A stretch of 64,000 nucleotides of DNA, from contig JAFUPV010000005.1 of NCBI GenBank assembly GCA_017472605.1, positions 62,001 through 126,000 of the forward strand. Reading direction: 5' to 3'. Within the stretch, counting starts at the first letter, position 1. The number at the start of each line of letters is the position of its first letter. Positions 1 through 9,233 of the stretch are shown in pieces. The translations under genes and the position numbers were made by a program. The notes beneath the pieces were generated by a model. The model had not been told where the DNA came from. It made no database searches and saw only the letters and a list, made by a program, of their open reading frames with translations. This DNA is from Lachnospiraceae bacterium. GTDB taxonomy: Bacteria; Bacillota; Clostridia; Lachnospirales; Lachnospiraceae.

Positions 1-26
1 TCTGCGGTGAGAGCGGATTCTATTAA
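1..26 (+). CDS. 3' end of a sugar ABC transporter permease (partial)
   Basis: Only the last seven codons of a reading frame that enters from upstream are visible. They end with CGESGFY and a TAA at 24-26, 20 bases before the next start codon. A short polar tail ending in an aromatic residue is common in LplB/UgpA-type permeases, and the next gene is the LplC-type partner, so this is probably the first permease of the same importer. The assignment rests on context; too little sequence is present to show a domain. Confidence 0.45.
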
Positions 27-46
27 AGAAAGGAGAAAGTTTAACG

Positions 47-967
47 ATGGCTAAACAGAAAGAATTTGTGACGTCTCGCCAGAACCGGATTAAACGTTCT
101 CCGGGAGATGCCTGTGTACAGGTGCTTCTGTACCTGTTTGTCGGATTGTTTGCGATTTCTACCGTGCTTCCGTTCCTCTATGTGTTTGCGGGATCCTTCG
201 CAACGGAGCGTGAGCTTCTGGAACGTAAGTTTTTCGTAATTCCGACGGAAATTTCGTTAAATGCGTACCGATACATTGTCAAGGACGGAAGAGTTTTCCT
301 TGGTCTGAAAAACTCTGTGATTGTAACTCTGGTTGGTACCATAATCAACATGGTCTTCAGTACCACCCTTGCTTACCCGCTGTCCCGTTCCGATTTCCGT
401 TTCCGCAACGGTGTAACGAACATGGTTATCGTCACCATGCTGTTCTCCGGCGGTATGGTTCCGGGCTACATCCTTGTTACCAACATCCTTCACCTTCGTG
501 ATACATACTGGGCACTGTGGCTTCCGGGCGCAATGAACGCGTTCAACATGATCATTATCAAAAACTATTTCCAGGGCCTGCCCAAGGAGCTGGAGGAGGC
601 TTCCCACATCGACGGAGCCAGCGATCTCCAGATCTTTGTCAAAGTTGTTCTGCCGCTGTCAAAGCCGGTTCTTGCTTCTGTCAGCCTGTTCTACGCAGTC
701 GGCCACTGGAACGCTTACTTCAACTCCCTGCTCTACATCAGTGAGGTAGACATGCAGGTTGTTCAGCAGATTCTTCGTAATGTAATGAATCAGGCACAGA
801 TGAGTGAAATGGATGAGACTCTGGACTGGGGCTCTCAGGGTGCTCCGCCTTCCAAGGCAGTTCGAATGGCAACAACCGTTGTTGCAACCGTTCCGATCCT
901 GCTCGTTTATCCGTTCATTCAGAAATTCTTTACACAAGGTGTTATGGTCGGCGCTGTCAAAGGCTGA
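47..967 (+). CDS. Carbohydrate ABC transporter permease (LplC/YtcP-like)
   Basis: This 306-residue integral membrane protein should be one of the two permeases of a type I sugar importer that takes up oligosaccharides with the solute-binding protein encoded next. About six hydrophobic segments are visible, the first near residues 24-45. The binding-protein-dependent EAA loop is clear near residues 180-205 (EEASHIDGASDLQIF, then LPLSKP), the site that docks the ATPase subunit. The carboxyl end GVMVGAVKG is typical of the LplC/YtcP branch. GGAG precedes the ATG at the usual distance. No ATPase gene lies here; this branch often uses a shared MsmX-type ATPase encoded elsewhere. The link to rhamnogalacturonan uptake is inferred from the lyases downstream. 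Confidence 0.9.
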   Translation: MAKQKEFVTSRQNRIKRSPGDACVQVLLYLFVGLFAISTVLPFLYVFAGSFATERELLERKFFVIPTEISLNAYRYIVKDGRVFLGLKNSVIVTLVGTIINMVFSTTLAYPLSRSDFRFRNGVTNMVIVTMLFSGGMVPGYILVTNILHLRDTYWALWLPGAMNAFNMIIIKNYFQGLPKELEEASHIDGASDLQIFVKVVLPLSKPVLASVSLFYAVGHWNAYFNSLLYISEVDMQVVQQILRNVMNQAQMSEMDETLDWGSQGAPPSKAVRMATTVVATVPILLVYPFIQKFFTQGVMVGAVKG

Positions 968-1051
968 TCCTGGCATAGAAGCATGTTGACACAGCATGCG
1001 CTTTGCGAACGAAACGCAATAAAATTAACAATATAAGGAGGAAATTGTGTT

Positions 1052-2617
1052 ATGAAAAAGAGATTTTTAGCAGCTTCCATGGCAGCAGCAATGGTAGTTG
1101 GCATGGTTCCGGTAGCAGCTTTTGCTGAAGAGTCCGAACTGCCAACCATTACTTTCATGGTTACCGACTTCCAGGCAGGCGGAAGCCTTGCTCAGGAGAA
1201 CTCCGATAAGGTTATCGCAGCTTACGAGGAGTACACCGGCATCCATGTTGACTGGGTATGGAAAGACAACGGCGCATACGCTGAGCTGTTTGCTACAACT
1301 CTGATGGATTTCGATAACATGCCGATGATTCTGACTGCTACCGGTCAGGAGATGAGCGGTACTGTTGTTGAGGCTGCTGAAGAAGGTGCTTTCTGGGATC
1401 TGGCTCCGTTCCTTGAGTCCGGCGATTACCCGAACCTGGCATCTGCTGAACCGCTGACCATGAAGGGTCTGACCGTTGGCGGCGAAGTTATCGGTATTCC
1501 GCGTCTGCGTGAGCTTGGACGTTACGGTATGTCTTACCGTACTGACTGGGCTGAGGCAGTAGGCATCACCGAGGCTCCGGATACCATCGAAGAAGTTTAT
1601 GACATGCTGTACAAGTTCACCTACAACGATCCGGATGGAAACGGTCAGAATGACACCTATGGTATGGAAATGACCAAGTACACAGGTCCGTTCGACATCA
1701 TCCAGACATGGTTTGGCTGCGGAAAGAACTGGCAGGAAGTTGACGGCGAGCTGGTACCGGTTCACATGACTGCTGAGTATAAGGAAGCAATCGACTGGAT
1801 CAAGAAGCTCTATGATGAGGGCATCATGCGTCCTGACTGGGTAACCGTTGATACTTCCGAATGGTCCAACGGCTGTAAGACAGGTAAGAACGGTGTGTTC
1901 ATCGATGTTATGGACTCCGGCCGCCGTATCTGGGACTACTTCGTAAACAACGAAGTTATGAGCGTTACCAATCCGGAAGAGTACGCTTCCATGACCCTTC
2001 TTGGACCGGTTAACGGACATACCATGGCTACCTCCGGTTTCAATGGCTTCTATGTAATTACCAAGGATGGCGCTAAGACAGAAGAAGATGTTAAGAACTG
2101 CCTGACCTTCCTGGACAAGATGAACGACAGAGAGATGCTGATCCTTGCTGACTACGGTCTGGAAGGCATCACCTACAACTGGGACGAGGATGGATACCTT
2201 GTAAGAGTTGAGGGTCTTGACACTGCTACTACTCCGCACGTTGGTCTGAACCAGGCTGTTGCTTACGTTCCGGGCTATGCTGAGGGCGAGAATCCGCTGA
2301 AGCAGACCGAGAGAGACGCAGCTCTGACCGAGTGCTACGTTGAGAGAACCCGTCCGGTTGCTGTTGGTGACCCGGCTGCTACCTACCTGCCGCTGTCCGA
2401 GACTTATGCGAAGTACGGTTCTGAGCTGACCACTATTCTTGATGATGCAAGAACTCAGTACATCTGCGGTACCATCGATGAGGCTGGTCTGCAGGCTGCA
2501 TGGGATGACTGGTATGAGAGAGGCGGAGCTGACCTGATCGCAGAAGTAAACGCTGCTTACCAGGCTGATCATCCGGTAGCTGATGAGGAAGTTGAGTCCG
2601 AGACTGCTGCTGAATAA
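1052..2617 (+). CDS. Extracellular sugar solute-binding protein (LplA-like)
   Basis: This 521-residue protein should capture the oligosaccharide for the permeases just upstream. The N-terminus has a lysine pair, a hydrophobic core and an AFA-EE site typical of signal peptidase I. The mature part begins like an LplA/family 1 solute-binding protein (TITFMVTDFQAG, then a helix and ITGI-like motif). The length matches the ~500-residue LplA group. Oddly for a Gram-positive binding protein there is no lipobox cysteine, so membrane anchoring is unexplained. The start is supported by AAGGAGG about ten bases upstream. Codon use looks strongly biased, suggesting high expression, and a hairpin follows the stop codon. 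Confidence 0.9.
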   Translation: MKKRFLAASMAAAMVVGMVPVAAFAEESELPTITFMVTDFQAGGSLAQENSDKVIAAYEEYTGIHVDWVWKDNGAYAELFATTLMDFDNMPMILTATGQEMSGTVVEAAEEGAFWDLAPFLESGDYPNLASAEPLTMKGLTVGGEVIGIPRLRELGRYGMSYRTDWAEAVGITEAPDTIEEVYDMLYKFTYNDPDGNGQNDTYGMEMTKYTGPFDIIQTWFGCGKNWQEVDGELVPVHMTAEYKEAIDWIKKLYDEGIMRPDWVTVDTSEWSNGCKTGKNGVFIDVMDSGRRIWDYFVNNEVMSVTNPEEYASMTLLGPVNGHTMATSGFNGFYVITKDGAKTEEDVKNCLTFLDKMNDREMLILADYGLEGITYNWDEDGYLVRVEGLDTATTPHVGLNQAVAYVPGYAEGENPLKQTERDAALTECYVERTRPVAVGDPAATYLPLSETYAKYGSELTTILDDARTQYICGTIDEAGLQAAWDDWYERGGADLIAEVNAAYQADHPVADEEVESETAAE

Positions 2618-2674
2618 TTCAGTCAAAACGAAATAAAAGCTTCACAAGTACTTAAACCTGTAAAAGGTTAAGAG

Positions 2675-2709
2675 CAGAGTGTCACAGGTTCGCTTGTGAC
2701 ACTCTGTTT
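2675..2709 (+). terminator. Intercistronic hairpin after the binding-protein gene
   Basis: A perfect 12-bp stem (CAGAGTGTCACA pairing with TGTGACACTCTG) encloses an 8-base loop and is followed only by a short TTTG. With such a weak U tract it is probably a partial terminator or 3' stabiliser, which would leave the binding protein expressed above the lyases. Confidence 0.6.
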
Positions 2710-2734
2710 GCATGAGAAGGAAGGGAGTTTGGAA

Positions 2735-5359
2735 ATGAAGCTGCATCAACTGGAAAACCGCGCACAAAGCGGTTATGTAACATGGGGAGCAACCTGGGAG
2801 AAAGGAACCGTGAGAGAGGACAGTTCCTTTGTTTTGACGAATGAGAAGGGAGAAACGGTTCCGGTTCAGTCGTCCGTTGCGGCTTACTGGCCGGATCACA
2901 GCGTCAAGTGGACGAGCCACAGTGCAGATGCGGCTCTGATTGGTGCATGCGGAGAGATTCTTCCGACAGAAGAGAAAAGAAATTCGGAACGGATTGCGAT
3001 TGAGGAAAGAGAGAATTGTCTGGCTGTGACGGCGGGATCCGTTTCTGTCAATGTGAGAAAGACAGGAAATCCGGTGCTGACGAATCTGAAGTGTGCCGGG
3101 GAAAAGGAGATCCGGGAGGCGCGTCTGATCCTGATCCTGGAAGAGACAGCTGCAGACGGCGAGGATATCTATAAAAAACAGAGCACCTACTATGGTGAAA
3201 CAAGAGAAGTCCAGGTGGAAGAATGCGGAGAACTGAAGTGTGTGATCCGGATCGAAGGCGTTCACCGTGCAAAAAAGAATGGCCGTGAATGCTGTCCCTT
3301 TGTGCTTCGTGTAACCATCTGGAACGGCAGCAGCAAGGTTGATTTTCAGCATACCTTCATCTATGACGGCAATGTGAGCAGCGATTCGCTGAAAGGACTG
3401 GGGATTCAGTTTCTTACCGGTCTGGAGGGCGCGGTTTATAACCGCCATGTCCGGATGCTGGGCGATCACGGCGACTTCCATGAACCGGCTGTTCTGCTGA
3501 CAATCTGGCGGCCGAGAATTCCGATGGAATGGTATGAGGCGCAGCTTCGCGGAGAAGAACTGCCGACAGAAGATGAGGTGGCGGAACCGTTTCGACAGGC
3601 GCTGGAAGCGATGCCAATCTGGAACAATTACCGTCTTCTTCAGGACGCTGCAAGCCACTATGTCATCGAGAAGCAGACCAGTCAGACCGGATGCTGTTTC
3701 ATTGAAGCGCAGCATGGAAACCGGGCACCTGGTGCAATGGCTTTTGGCGATGCAAAAGGCGGCTTCCTGGTAGGAAAGAAGGATTTCTGGCAGAAATATC
3801 CGTCTTCCTTCGAGGTGAATGGCCTGGCAGAAGAGGAAACCTGCGCAACCGTCTGGTTCTGGTCGCCGCAGGTGCGCGCCTTTGATTACCGTCACTATGC
3901 GACGAGGGGCTATTCCCAGGCGTACTATGAAGGGTTTGACGAATTTGGCGCAACTCCCTACGGAATTGCAAATACAAATGAGTGTTCCATCGAAGGCTAC
4001 AATGGCATGATCGTGTCCTGTGACCGTCTGCAGGTATTTAACCGGCAGGTGCAGAAACCGGCTGTCTATCTTGGCGACATTTCCTACTACCACGAGTTAA
4101 GGGCGTTTGGCTACTGGAGTCTGAAGGAAACCGGTTCTGCGATGGAGCGGTGGCTGGAGGATCAGCTGGAACGCGCTGTTGATTTCTACAAAAATGAGGT
4201 GGAGATCCGCAACTGGTACGGCTTCTACAACTACGGTGATTTCATGCATACCTATGACCGCGTCCGCCACTGCTGGAAATATGACATGGGCGGTTACGCA
4301 TGGCAGAACACGGAACTGGTTCCTACGCTCTGGCTGTGGCTGTATTTCATGCGGACCCAGAGAGAGGACGTGTTTGTTCTGGCAGAAGCAATGAGCCGCC
4401 ACTGTTCTGAGGTTGACACCTACCACATGGGCCCCTATAAGGGAATCGGCTCCCGCCATAATGTCCGCCACTGGGGATGCTCCTGTAAGGAAGCCCGGAT
4501 TGGAATGGCAGGACACCATCGGTATTACTACTATCTGACCGGTGACGGAAGGATGAAGGATGTCTTCGACGATGTCAAAGACGGTGATTTTGCGCTGCTG
4601 AACATCGATCCCCTTCGTTTCTTCTATGAGAAGGAGAAGATGGTTTCTCCGACCCATGCCCGTTCCGGCCCGGACTGGTCCACCTTCTGTTCCAACTGGA
4701 TGACTCAGTGGGAGCGGTTTGACGATAAAACCTATCTGGAAAAAATCCGCACCGGAATTGAGGATCTGAAACAGACACCGCTGAAGCTTGTTTCCGGTTC
4801 CGATTTTGAATATGATCCGGCAGACAGCCATCTGCGCTACATCGGAGAAAAGTCGGGCGGCGGTTCCCATCTGCAGATCTGCATGGGCGGTGCGCAGGTC
4901 TGGTCGGAGCTGACGCTGCTTCTGGATGACCCGGAGTGGACAAAGATGTATGCGGACTATGGCAGGTTTTACTACAGCACAGCCGAGGAACAGGCAGAAC
5001 AGAGCAACGGCTTTGTAAAGGGACGTTTCCTTTCCATTCCGTATCTGGCAGCGGCGACAGGAGCCTTCGGTGCCTGGTATCATCAGGATGAAAAGCTGGC
5101 AAAGACAACCTGGCGGATCCTGATGCGCGCAATGATTTCCGACTATGATACAGACGGTCTGCAGATCCATCCGGTGAAGGATGCCGGAAACCAGGAATCC
5201 TTGCCGGAAATCGACTGGGTAACAACGAACTTTGTTTCTCAGTGGTGCCTGAATGTGATCATGGTTCTGGAATTTATCCGTGACCAGCTTCCGGCAGACT
5301 GGGAAGAGATGAAGGAACTGATGAAGGGAATGCCGAATGACGGATTCCATAAATGTTAA
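2735..5359 (+). CDS. Exo-rhamnogalacturonan lyase family protein (PL26, YetA-like)
   Basis: This 874-residue protein resembles the PcRGLX/YetA family (polysaccharide lyase family 26), whose characterised member removes unsaturated galacturonosyl-rhamnose from rhamnogalacturonan I. The N-terminal stretch (GYVTWGATWEKG, then FVLTNEKGETVPVQS and YWPDHSVKW) fits the family's RIFT-barrel domain, followed by a long all-helical, aromatic-rich region. No signal peptide is visible, so it should act in the cytoplasm on imported oligosaccharides. In Bacillus subtilis yetA also sits beside lplABCD, the same arrangement as here. I chose ATG 2735 because AAGGGAG lies just upstream; a GTG at 2696 falls inside the preceding hairpin. 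It overlaps the next frame's leader but not its chosen start. Confidence 0.75.
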   Translation: MKLHQLENRAQSGYVTWGATWEKGTVREDSSFVLTNEKGETVPVQSSVAAYWPDHSVKWTSHSADAALIGACGEILPTEEKRNSERIAIEERENCLAVTAGSVSVNVRKTGNPVLTNLKCAGEKEIREARLILILEETAADGEDIYKKQSTYYGETREVQVEECGELKCVIRIEGVHRAKKNGRECCPFVLRVTIWNGSSKVDFQHTFIYDGNVSSDSLKGLGIQFLTGLEGAVYNRHVRMLGDHGDFHEPAVLLTIWRPRIPMEWYEAQLRGEELPTEDEVAEPFRQALEAMPIWNNYRLLQDAASHYVIEKQTSQTGCCFIEAQHGNRAPGAMAFGDAKGGFLVGKKDFWQKYPSSFEVNGLAEEETCATVWFWSPQVRAFDYRHYATRGYSQAYYEGFDEFGATPYGIANTNECSIEGYNGMIVSCDRLQVFNRQVQKPAVYLGDISYYHELRAFGYWSLKETGSAMERWLEDQLERAVDFYKNEVEIRNWYGFYNYGDFMHTYDRVRHCWKYDMGGYAWQNTELVPTLWLWLYFMRTQREDVFVLAEAMSRHCSEVDTYHMGPYKGIGSRHNVRHWGCSCKEARIGMAGHHRYYYYLTGDGRMKDVFDDVKDGDFALLNIDPLRFFYEKEKMVSPTHARSGPDWSTFCSNWMTQWERFDDKTYLEKIRTGIEDLKQTPLKLVSGSDFEYDPADSHLRYIGEKSGGGSHLQICMGGAQVWSELTLLLDDPEWTKMYADYGRFYYSTAEEQAEQSNGFVKGRFLSIPYLAAATGAFGAWYHQDEKLAKTTWRILMRAMISDYDTDGLQIHPVKDAGNQESLPEIDWVTTNFVSQWCLNVIMVLEFIRDQLPADWEEMKELMKGMPNDGFHKC

Positions 5360-5370
5360 GGAGAAGAAGG

Positions 5371-7812
5371 ATGGATTTTATTTGCAGAACCGCGTCGGCG
5401 GAGGAATATGTGGATCTGACATGGGGAGCCGTGGACAAAGCAGATCACTATCAGGTATACTGGGCGGACGCGTACCATGAGGAGATGCAGTTTGAGAAGC
5501 TGGAGACAGTGACAGGATGCGGCTGCCGGATCCGCAAAACGACCCATGTGCCGCACTGGTTTTGGATCGCGGCAATGGCAGGGGAAGAGGAGCTGGCACG
5601 GACAGCAGTTGTCAAAACAGAAATCAGAAAGACCTTTCATCCGTTTTTCGAAAAGCTGAACCGGGGACTGGTTGCCGCAAAGACAGGGGATGGAATCTTT
5701 CTTTCCTGGCGTCTGATGAAGGAGGAAGTGACCGGATACGGGGAAAGCGGGATGACAGGAACGGATTTCGTTGTGTACCGAAATGGAAAACGGCTGCAGG
5801 TTGTAACAGACAGCACCAACTATCTGGATCGGGAAGGAACCATGGATGACGTCTATGCAGTGTCCAAGCTGGTCCGCGGAGAAGAAACCGTTCCCTGTGC
5901 CGGGGTAAAGGCGTGGAAAAGCGGAGAAAACTACATCGATCTGCCGCTGAAACGGCCAGAGGGAGGAGTGACACCGGCAGGCGAGGCGTTTGTGTACCAT
6001 GCCAACGATATGAGTGTCGGAGATGTGGACGGTGACGGCGAATATGAATATATCCTGAAATGGGATCCGTCCAATGCCCATGACGTTTCCCATCGCGGCT
6101 ACACCGGAAACTGTATCATCGACTGTTATAAGCTGGATGGAAGGCTTCTGTGGCGTCTGGACATGGGCTGCAACATCCGTGCGGGAGCCCACTACACCCA
6201 GTTCATTGTGATGGACTTTAATCTGGACGGAAAAGCGGAAATGGCGGTAAAGACGGCGCCAGGAACCAGGATGACTGTCTACCATCCGGATGGAACGGTG
6301 AAAAAGGAGTTCTATGTAACAATGCCGAAGAAGGATCTGGAAGCGGGATACAGCCATCAGGACAACTATGTCTGCAGCGCTGCCGATTACAGAGAGGATA
6401 CCATCGCCCGGTTCTGCAGCTGGCAGGAACATCCGGAAGTGAAAGCCGGACACTGGCCAAAAACGCTGGAGGAATGTTTCGGTATCGAACCGGCCTATTC
6501 CTATCCGCTGTCCAGAGAGGACGGGGAAAAGCTGGCGGATTACTTCATTAATACCTGGGCTCTGGAGCGCAGCCCGAAAAACCGGCTGGATCAGTTTGAA
6601 GGCTTCATTTACAAGGGACCGGAGTATCTGACCATGTTTGCCGGTGACGGATCGGAGCTGGAGACCATTTCGTGGAAGTTTGACCGTGTGGATGACGGTC
6701 TGATGTGGGGCGACTATGCCATGAGACGGATCGAGCCGTGCAACCGTGTGGACCGTTTTCTGGCAGGAGCCGCCTACCTGGACGGAGAACGGCCGTATCT
6801 GATCATGAGCCGCGGCTACTATACCCGTTCGACGATTGCCGTCTACAGCTTTTTCAATAACCGGTTTGAAGAAACCTTCAGCGTGGATACCGGCTTTGTC
6901 CCCATGACCAATCCCTTCAACGACAATCCTCATTGTGTGGAAGGAACGGATCCTGTCTTTGGCAGCTTTGCCGGTCAGGGAAATCACAGCCTGTCAACGG
7001 CAGATGTGGATGGAGACGGCAGACAGGAAATTGTTTACGGCGCGGCGGTAATTGACCATGACGGTTCGCTGCTGTACTCCAGCTATGACCGGCTGCCGGA
7101 CGGAACGGTAGCGAAGCTTGGCCATGGAGATTCCATGCATGTGGCGAAGATTGATCCGGACCGCCCGGGACTTCAGATCTTCAATGTGTTTGAAGGAGCA
7201 AAGGCGGCACCCTATGGCTATGCGCTGCGGGACGCGGCAACCGGAAAGGTATTTTTCGGCGAATATGCGGAGACGGACCTTGGCCGCTGCATGATCGGAA
7301 AGACGGTGCCGCAGGTGAGAGGATGGCAGGTCTGGGCAGACAACATCACCTATGACTGCAAAGGAAACGTTCTGGATGTGAAGCCGCTTGGAACCAATCA
7401 GGGAATCCGCTGGGCTGCCGATCTGACGACACAGGTGACAGACGGCGTGGACTATGCCAACACACCGTCCAACCGTGGAATCATCAATGACAATGTCCAT
7501 GGTGTGATGTTGGATCCGGGACCGACGCTGACCAATAACCACACCAAGGGAAATCCCTGTCTGGTGGCAGATGTGCTTGGCGATTTCCGCGAAAACATCC
7601 TGCTTCGTCTGGAGGATGACTCCGCTGTCCGGATTTTTCTGAACACAGAGGTGACACACCATAAGCTGTTTACCATGATGCATGATCTTCAGTACCGGAC
7701 TTCTGTTGCATGGCAGAACAACTGCTACAATCAGACCGGTTATCCGTCCTTCTACTATGGACCGGATATGGACTGGAGCGAAGTGATCCCCGGTCTGAAG
7801 CAGTCCAGATAA
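5371..7812 (+). CDS. Rhamnogalacturonan lyase (PL11, YesW/YesX-like)
   Basis: This 813-residue protein belongs to polysaccharide lyase family 11, which cleaves rhamnogalacturonan I by beta-elimination. Family landmarks are VGDVDGDGEYEYILKWDPSN near residue 217, IRAGAHYTQF soon after, a second DVDGDG calcium-type loop near residue 545, and the C-terminal LQYRTSVAWQNNCYNQTGYP. There is no signal peptide, so it is probably intracellular like YesX. About 90 residues precede the usual family start (LNRGLVAAKTGDGIFLSW); they resemble a fibronectin type III-like module (DLTWGAVDKADHYQVYW). GGAGAAGAAGG directly precedes ATG 5371. The gene starts 11 bases after the preceding stop and should be co-transcribed. 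Confidence 0.88.
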   Translation: MDFICRTASAEEYVDLTWGAVDKADHYQVYWADAYHEEMQFEKLETVTGCGCRIRKTTHVPHWFWIAAMAGEEELARTAVVKTEIRKTFHPFFEKLNRGLVAAKTGDGIFLSWRLMKEEVTGYGESGMTGTDFVVYRNGKRLQVVTDSTNYLDREGTMDDVYAVSKLVRGEETVPCAGVKAWKSGENYIDLPLKRPEGGVTPAGEAFVYHANDMSVGDVDGDGEYEYILKWDPSNAHDVSHRGYTGNCIIDCYKLDGRLLWRLDMGCNIRAGAHYTQFIVMDFNLDGKAEMAVKTAPGTRMTVYHPDGTVKKEFYVTMPKKDLEAGYSHQDNYVCSAADYREDTIARFCSWQEHPEVKAGHWPKTLEECFGIEPAYSYPLSREDGEKLADYFINTWALERSPKNRLDQFEGFIYKGPEYLTMFAGDGSELETISWKFDRVDDGLMWGDYAMRRIEPCNRVDRFLAGAAYLDGERPYLIMSRGYYTRSTIAVYSFFNNRFEETFSVDTGFVPMTNPFNDNPHCVEGTDPVFGSFAGQGNHSLSTADVDGDGRQEIVYGAAVIDHDGSLLYSSYDRLPDGTVAKLGHGDSMHVAKIDPDRPGLQIFNVFEGAKAAPYGYALRDAATGKVFFGEYAETDLGRCMIGKTVPQVRGWQVWADNITYDCKGNVLDVKPLGTNQGIRWAADLTTQVTDGVDYANTPSNRGIINDNVHGVMLDPGPTLTNNHTKGNPCLVADVLGDFRENILLRLEDDSAVRIFLNTEVTHHKLFTMMHDLQYRTSVAWQNNCYNQTGYPSFYYGPDMDWSEVIPGLKQSR

Positions 7813-7956
7813 AAGAAACAGTTTTTCAAAAGAAAACCGCAATTTTTCTTATGGAAGAAGCTGCCTGATTCTGCTATACTGAGGATGCCTTAGAAACGGA
7901 GATCCCCGGTTTTATAAAGTTTCATCTGCGCAGATATGTAATTTTCCCATAAAAAA

Positions 7957-7985
7957 TTTACAAAATCTGAAAAAAGGACTATATA
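7957..7985 (+). promoter_or_regulatory. Candidate sigma-A promoter for the corrinoid module
   Basis: TTTACA (7957-7962) and TATATA (7980-7985) are separated by 17 bases, about 70 bases before the methyltransferase start. The rest of the 242-base gap after the PL11 lyase is AT-rich, with no clear terminator. Confidence 0.45.
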
Positions 7986-8054
7986 CAATTTTTTCAGGAA
8001 ATGGTAAACTGAAAGCAGAAAAAAACTGGGTGTATCGAAGGAAAGGGGTTAGTT

Positions 8055-9107
8055 ATGAACAGTATCGAGCGTTTTTATGCGACGGTGAACAGAGAGCCGG
8101 TTGACCGTCCGGCGGCATGGCTTGGAATGCCGGACATCCATGCACAGCCTGCGCTGTTTGCGCACTATGGAGTAAAGGACTTCCACGAATTAAAGCTGGC
8201 AGTCGGCGATGATTTCTATGCGGTTGAGATTCCGTATCAGTCACCGAATTCGTCTGCGATTTATGCCGCTTTTGACTGGTACATGGATGGAAATGTGGAT
8301 GCAGAGGAGCGTACGCTGACTACGCCCGGATGCTTTGCCGAGGCGGAGGAACCGGAGGATCTGGAATTCTTTGAATGGCCGGATCCGGCAAAGTACATCG
8401 ATGTGGAGGAGTGCAGACGCAGAGTGGAGATGGCTCCAAAGGACAAGGTCTGTCTTGGCGTCATCTGGTCTGCTCATTTCCAGGATACCTGTGCCTCCTT
8501 CGGCATGGAAAACGCTCTGATGAACATGATCGCCAATCCGGAGATCTATGAAGCCGTAGATGCGAAAATCATGGAGTTCTATCTGAAAGCGAATGAGATT
8601 TTCTACGAGGCGACAAAAGGACGGCTCAACGCGGTTCTCATCGGAAATGACATGGGAAGCCAGCGCGGTCTGATCCTGTCCCCGGACATGGTTCGTCGTT
8701 TCATCATCCCCGGCTGCAAAAAGCTGGTGGAGCAGGCGCACAGCTATGGTCTGAAGGTGATTTACCATTCCTGTGGTTCCATTGCGGATGTGATTCCGGA
8801 TCTGATCGAAGCCGGTGTGGACATCATTCATCCGATCCAGGCACTGGCTGCCGGAATGGAACCGAAGGGGCTGAAGGAAAAGTATGGTGATCAGGTTTCC
8901 TTCTGCGGCGGTGTGGACACCCAGGATCTTCTGGTAAACGGAAGCCCGGAGGATGTGCGATTGAAGGTAAGGGAGCTTCGCTCCATCTTCCCGACCGGGC
9001 TGATCATCTCGCCAAGCCACGAGGCAATCCTGCCGGACATTCCGCCTCAAAACATTGAGGCACTGTTTGACGAGGCACAGAAACCGGGCAAAACAAGCCT
9101 GGTATGA
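8055..9107 (+). CDS. Uroporphyrinogen decarboxylase-family methyltransferase (MtaA/MtbA-like)
   Basis: The 350-residue product has the uroporphyrinogen decarboxylase fold. Its position beside a corrinoid protein and a corrinoid reactivase indicates a cobamide-dependent methyltransferase, not a haem enzyme. The zinc-site pattern of MtaA/MtbA relatives is visible: His-x-Cys in YHSCGS near residue 238 and a second Cys in SFCGGVD about 45 residues later. In some systems such proteins move a methyl group from the corrinoid protein; in others they demethylate the substrate. No separate MttB- or MtaB-type substrate methyltransferase lies here, so this protein may do that job. GAAAGGGG precedes ATG 8055. 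The methyl donor cannot be told from sequence. Confidence 0.82.
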   Translation: MNSIERFYATVNREPVDRPAAWLGMPDIHAQPALFAHYGVKDFHELKLAVGDDFYAVEIPYQSPNSSAIYAAFDWYMDGNVDAEERTLTTPGCFAEAEEPEDLEFFEWPDPAKYIDVEECRRRVEMAPKDKVCLGVIWSAHFQDTCASFGMENALMNMIANPEIYEAVDAKIMEFYLKANEIFYEATKGRLNAVLIGNDMGSQRGLILSPDMVRRFIIPGCKKLVEQAHSYGLKVIYHSCGSIADVIPDLIEAGVDIIHPIQALAAGMEPKGLKEKYGDQVSFCGGVDTQDLLVNGSPEDVRLKVRELRSIFPTGLIISPSHEAILPDIPPQNIEALFDEAQKPGKTSLV

Positions 9108-9233
9108 AATCAGGTACATGAATCAGGCACAACGGGAGCTCGCCGGAGCGAATCCCTTTGCAAACCACAGCTGTCCGAAAAGTGTTTGGAGAGCTGTGAA
9201 GAATAAATGAGAAAAAACGATGGAGGATATTAC

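Noticed and set aside
1067-2626. 519-residue open frame opposite the solute-binding protein
   Set aside because: No ribosome site or family pattern; explained by codon bias of the real gene.
5356-6987. 543-residue open frame opposite the PL11 lyase
   Set aside because: Composition is rich in His, Arg and Cys with no domain; a reverse-strand shadow.
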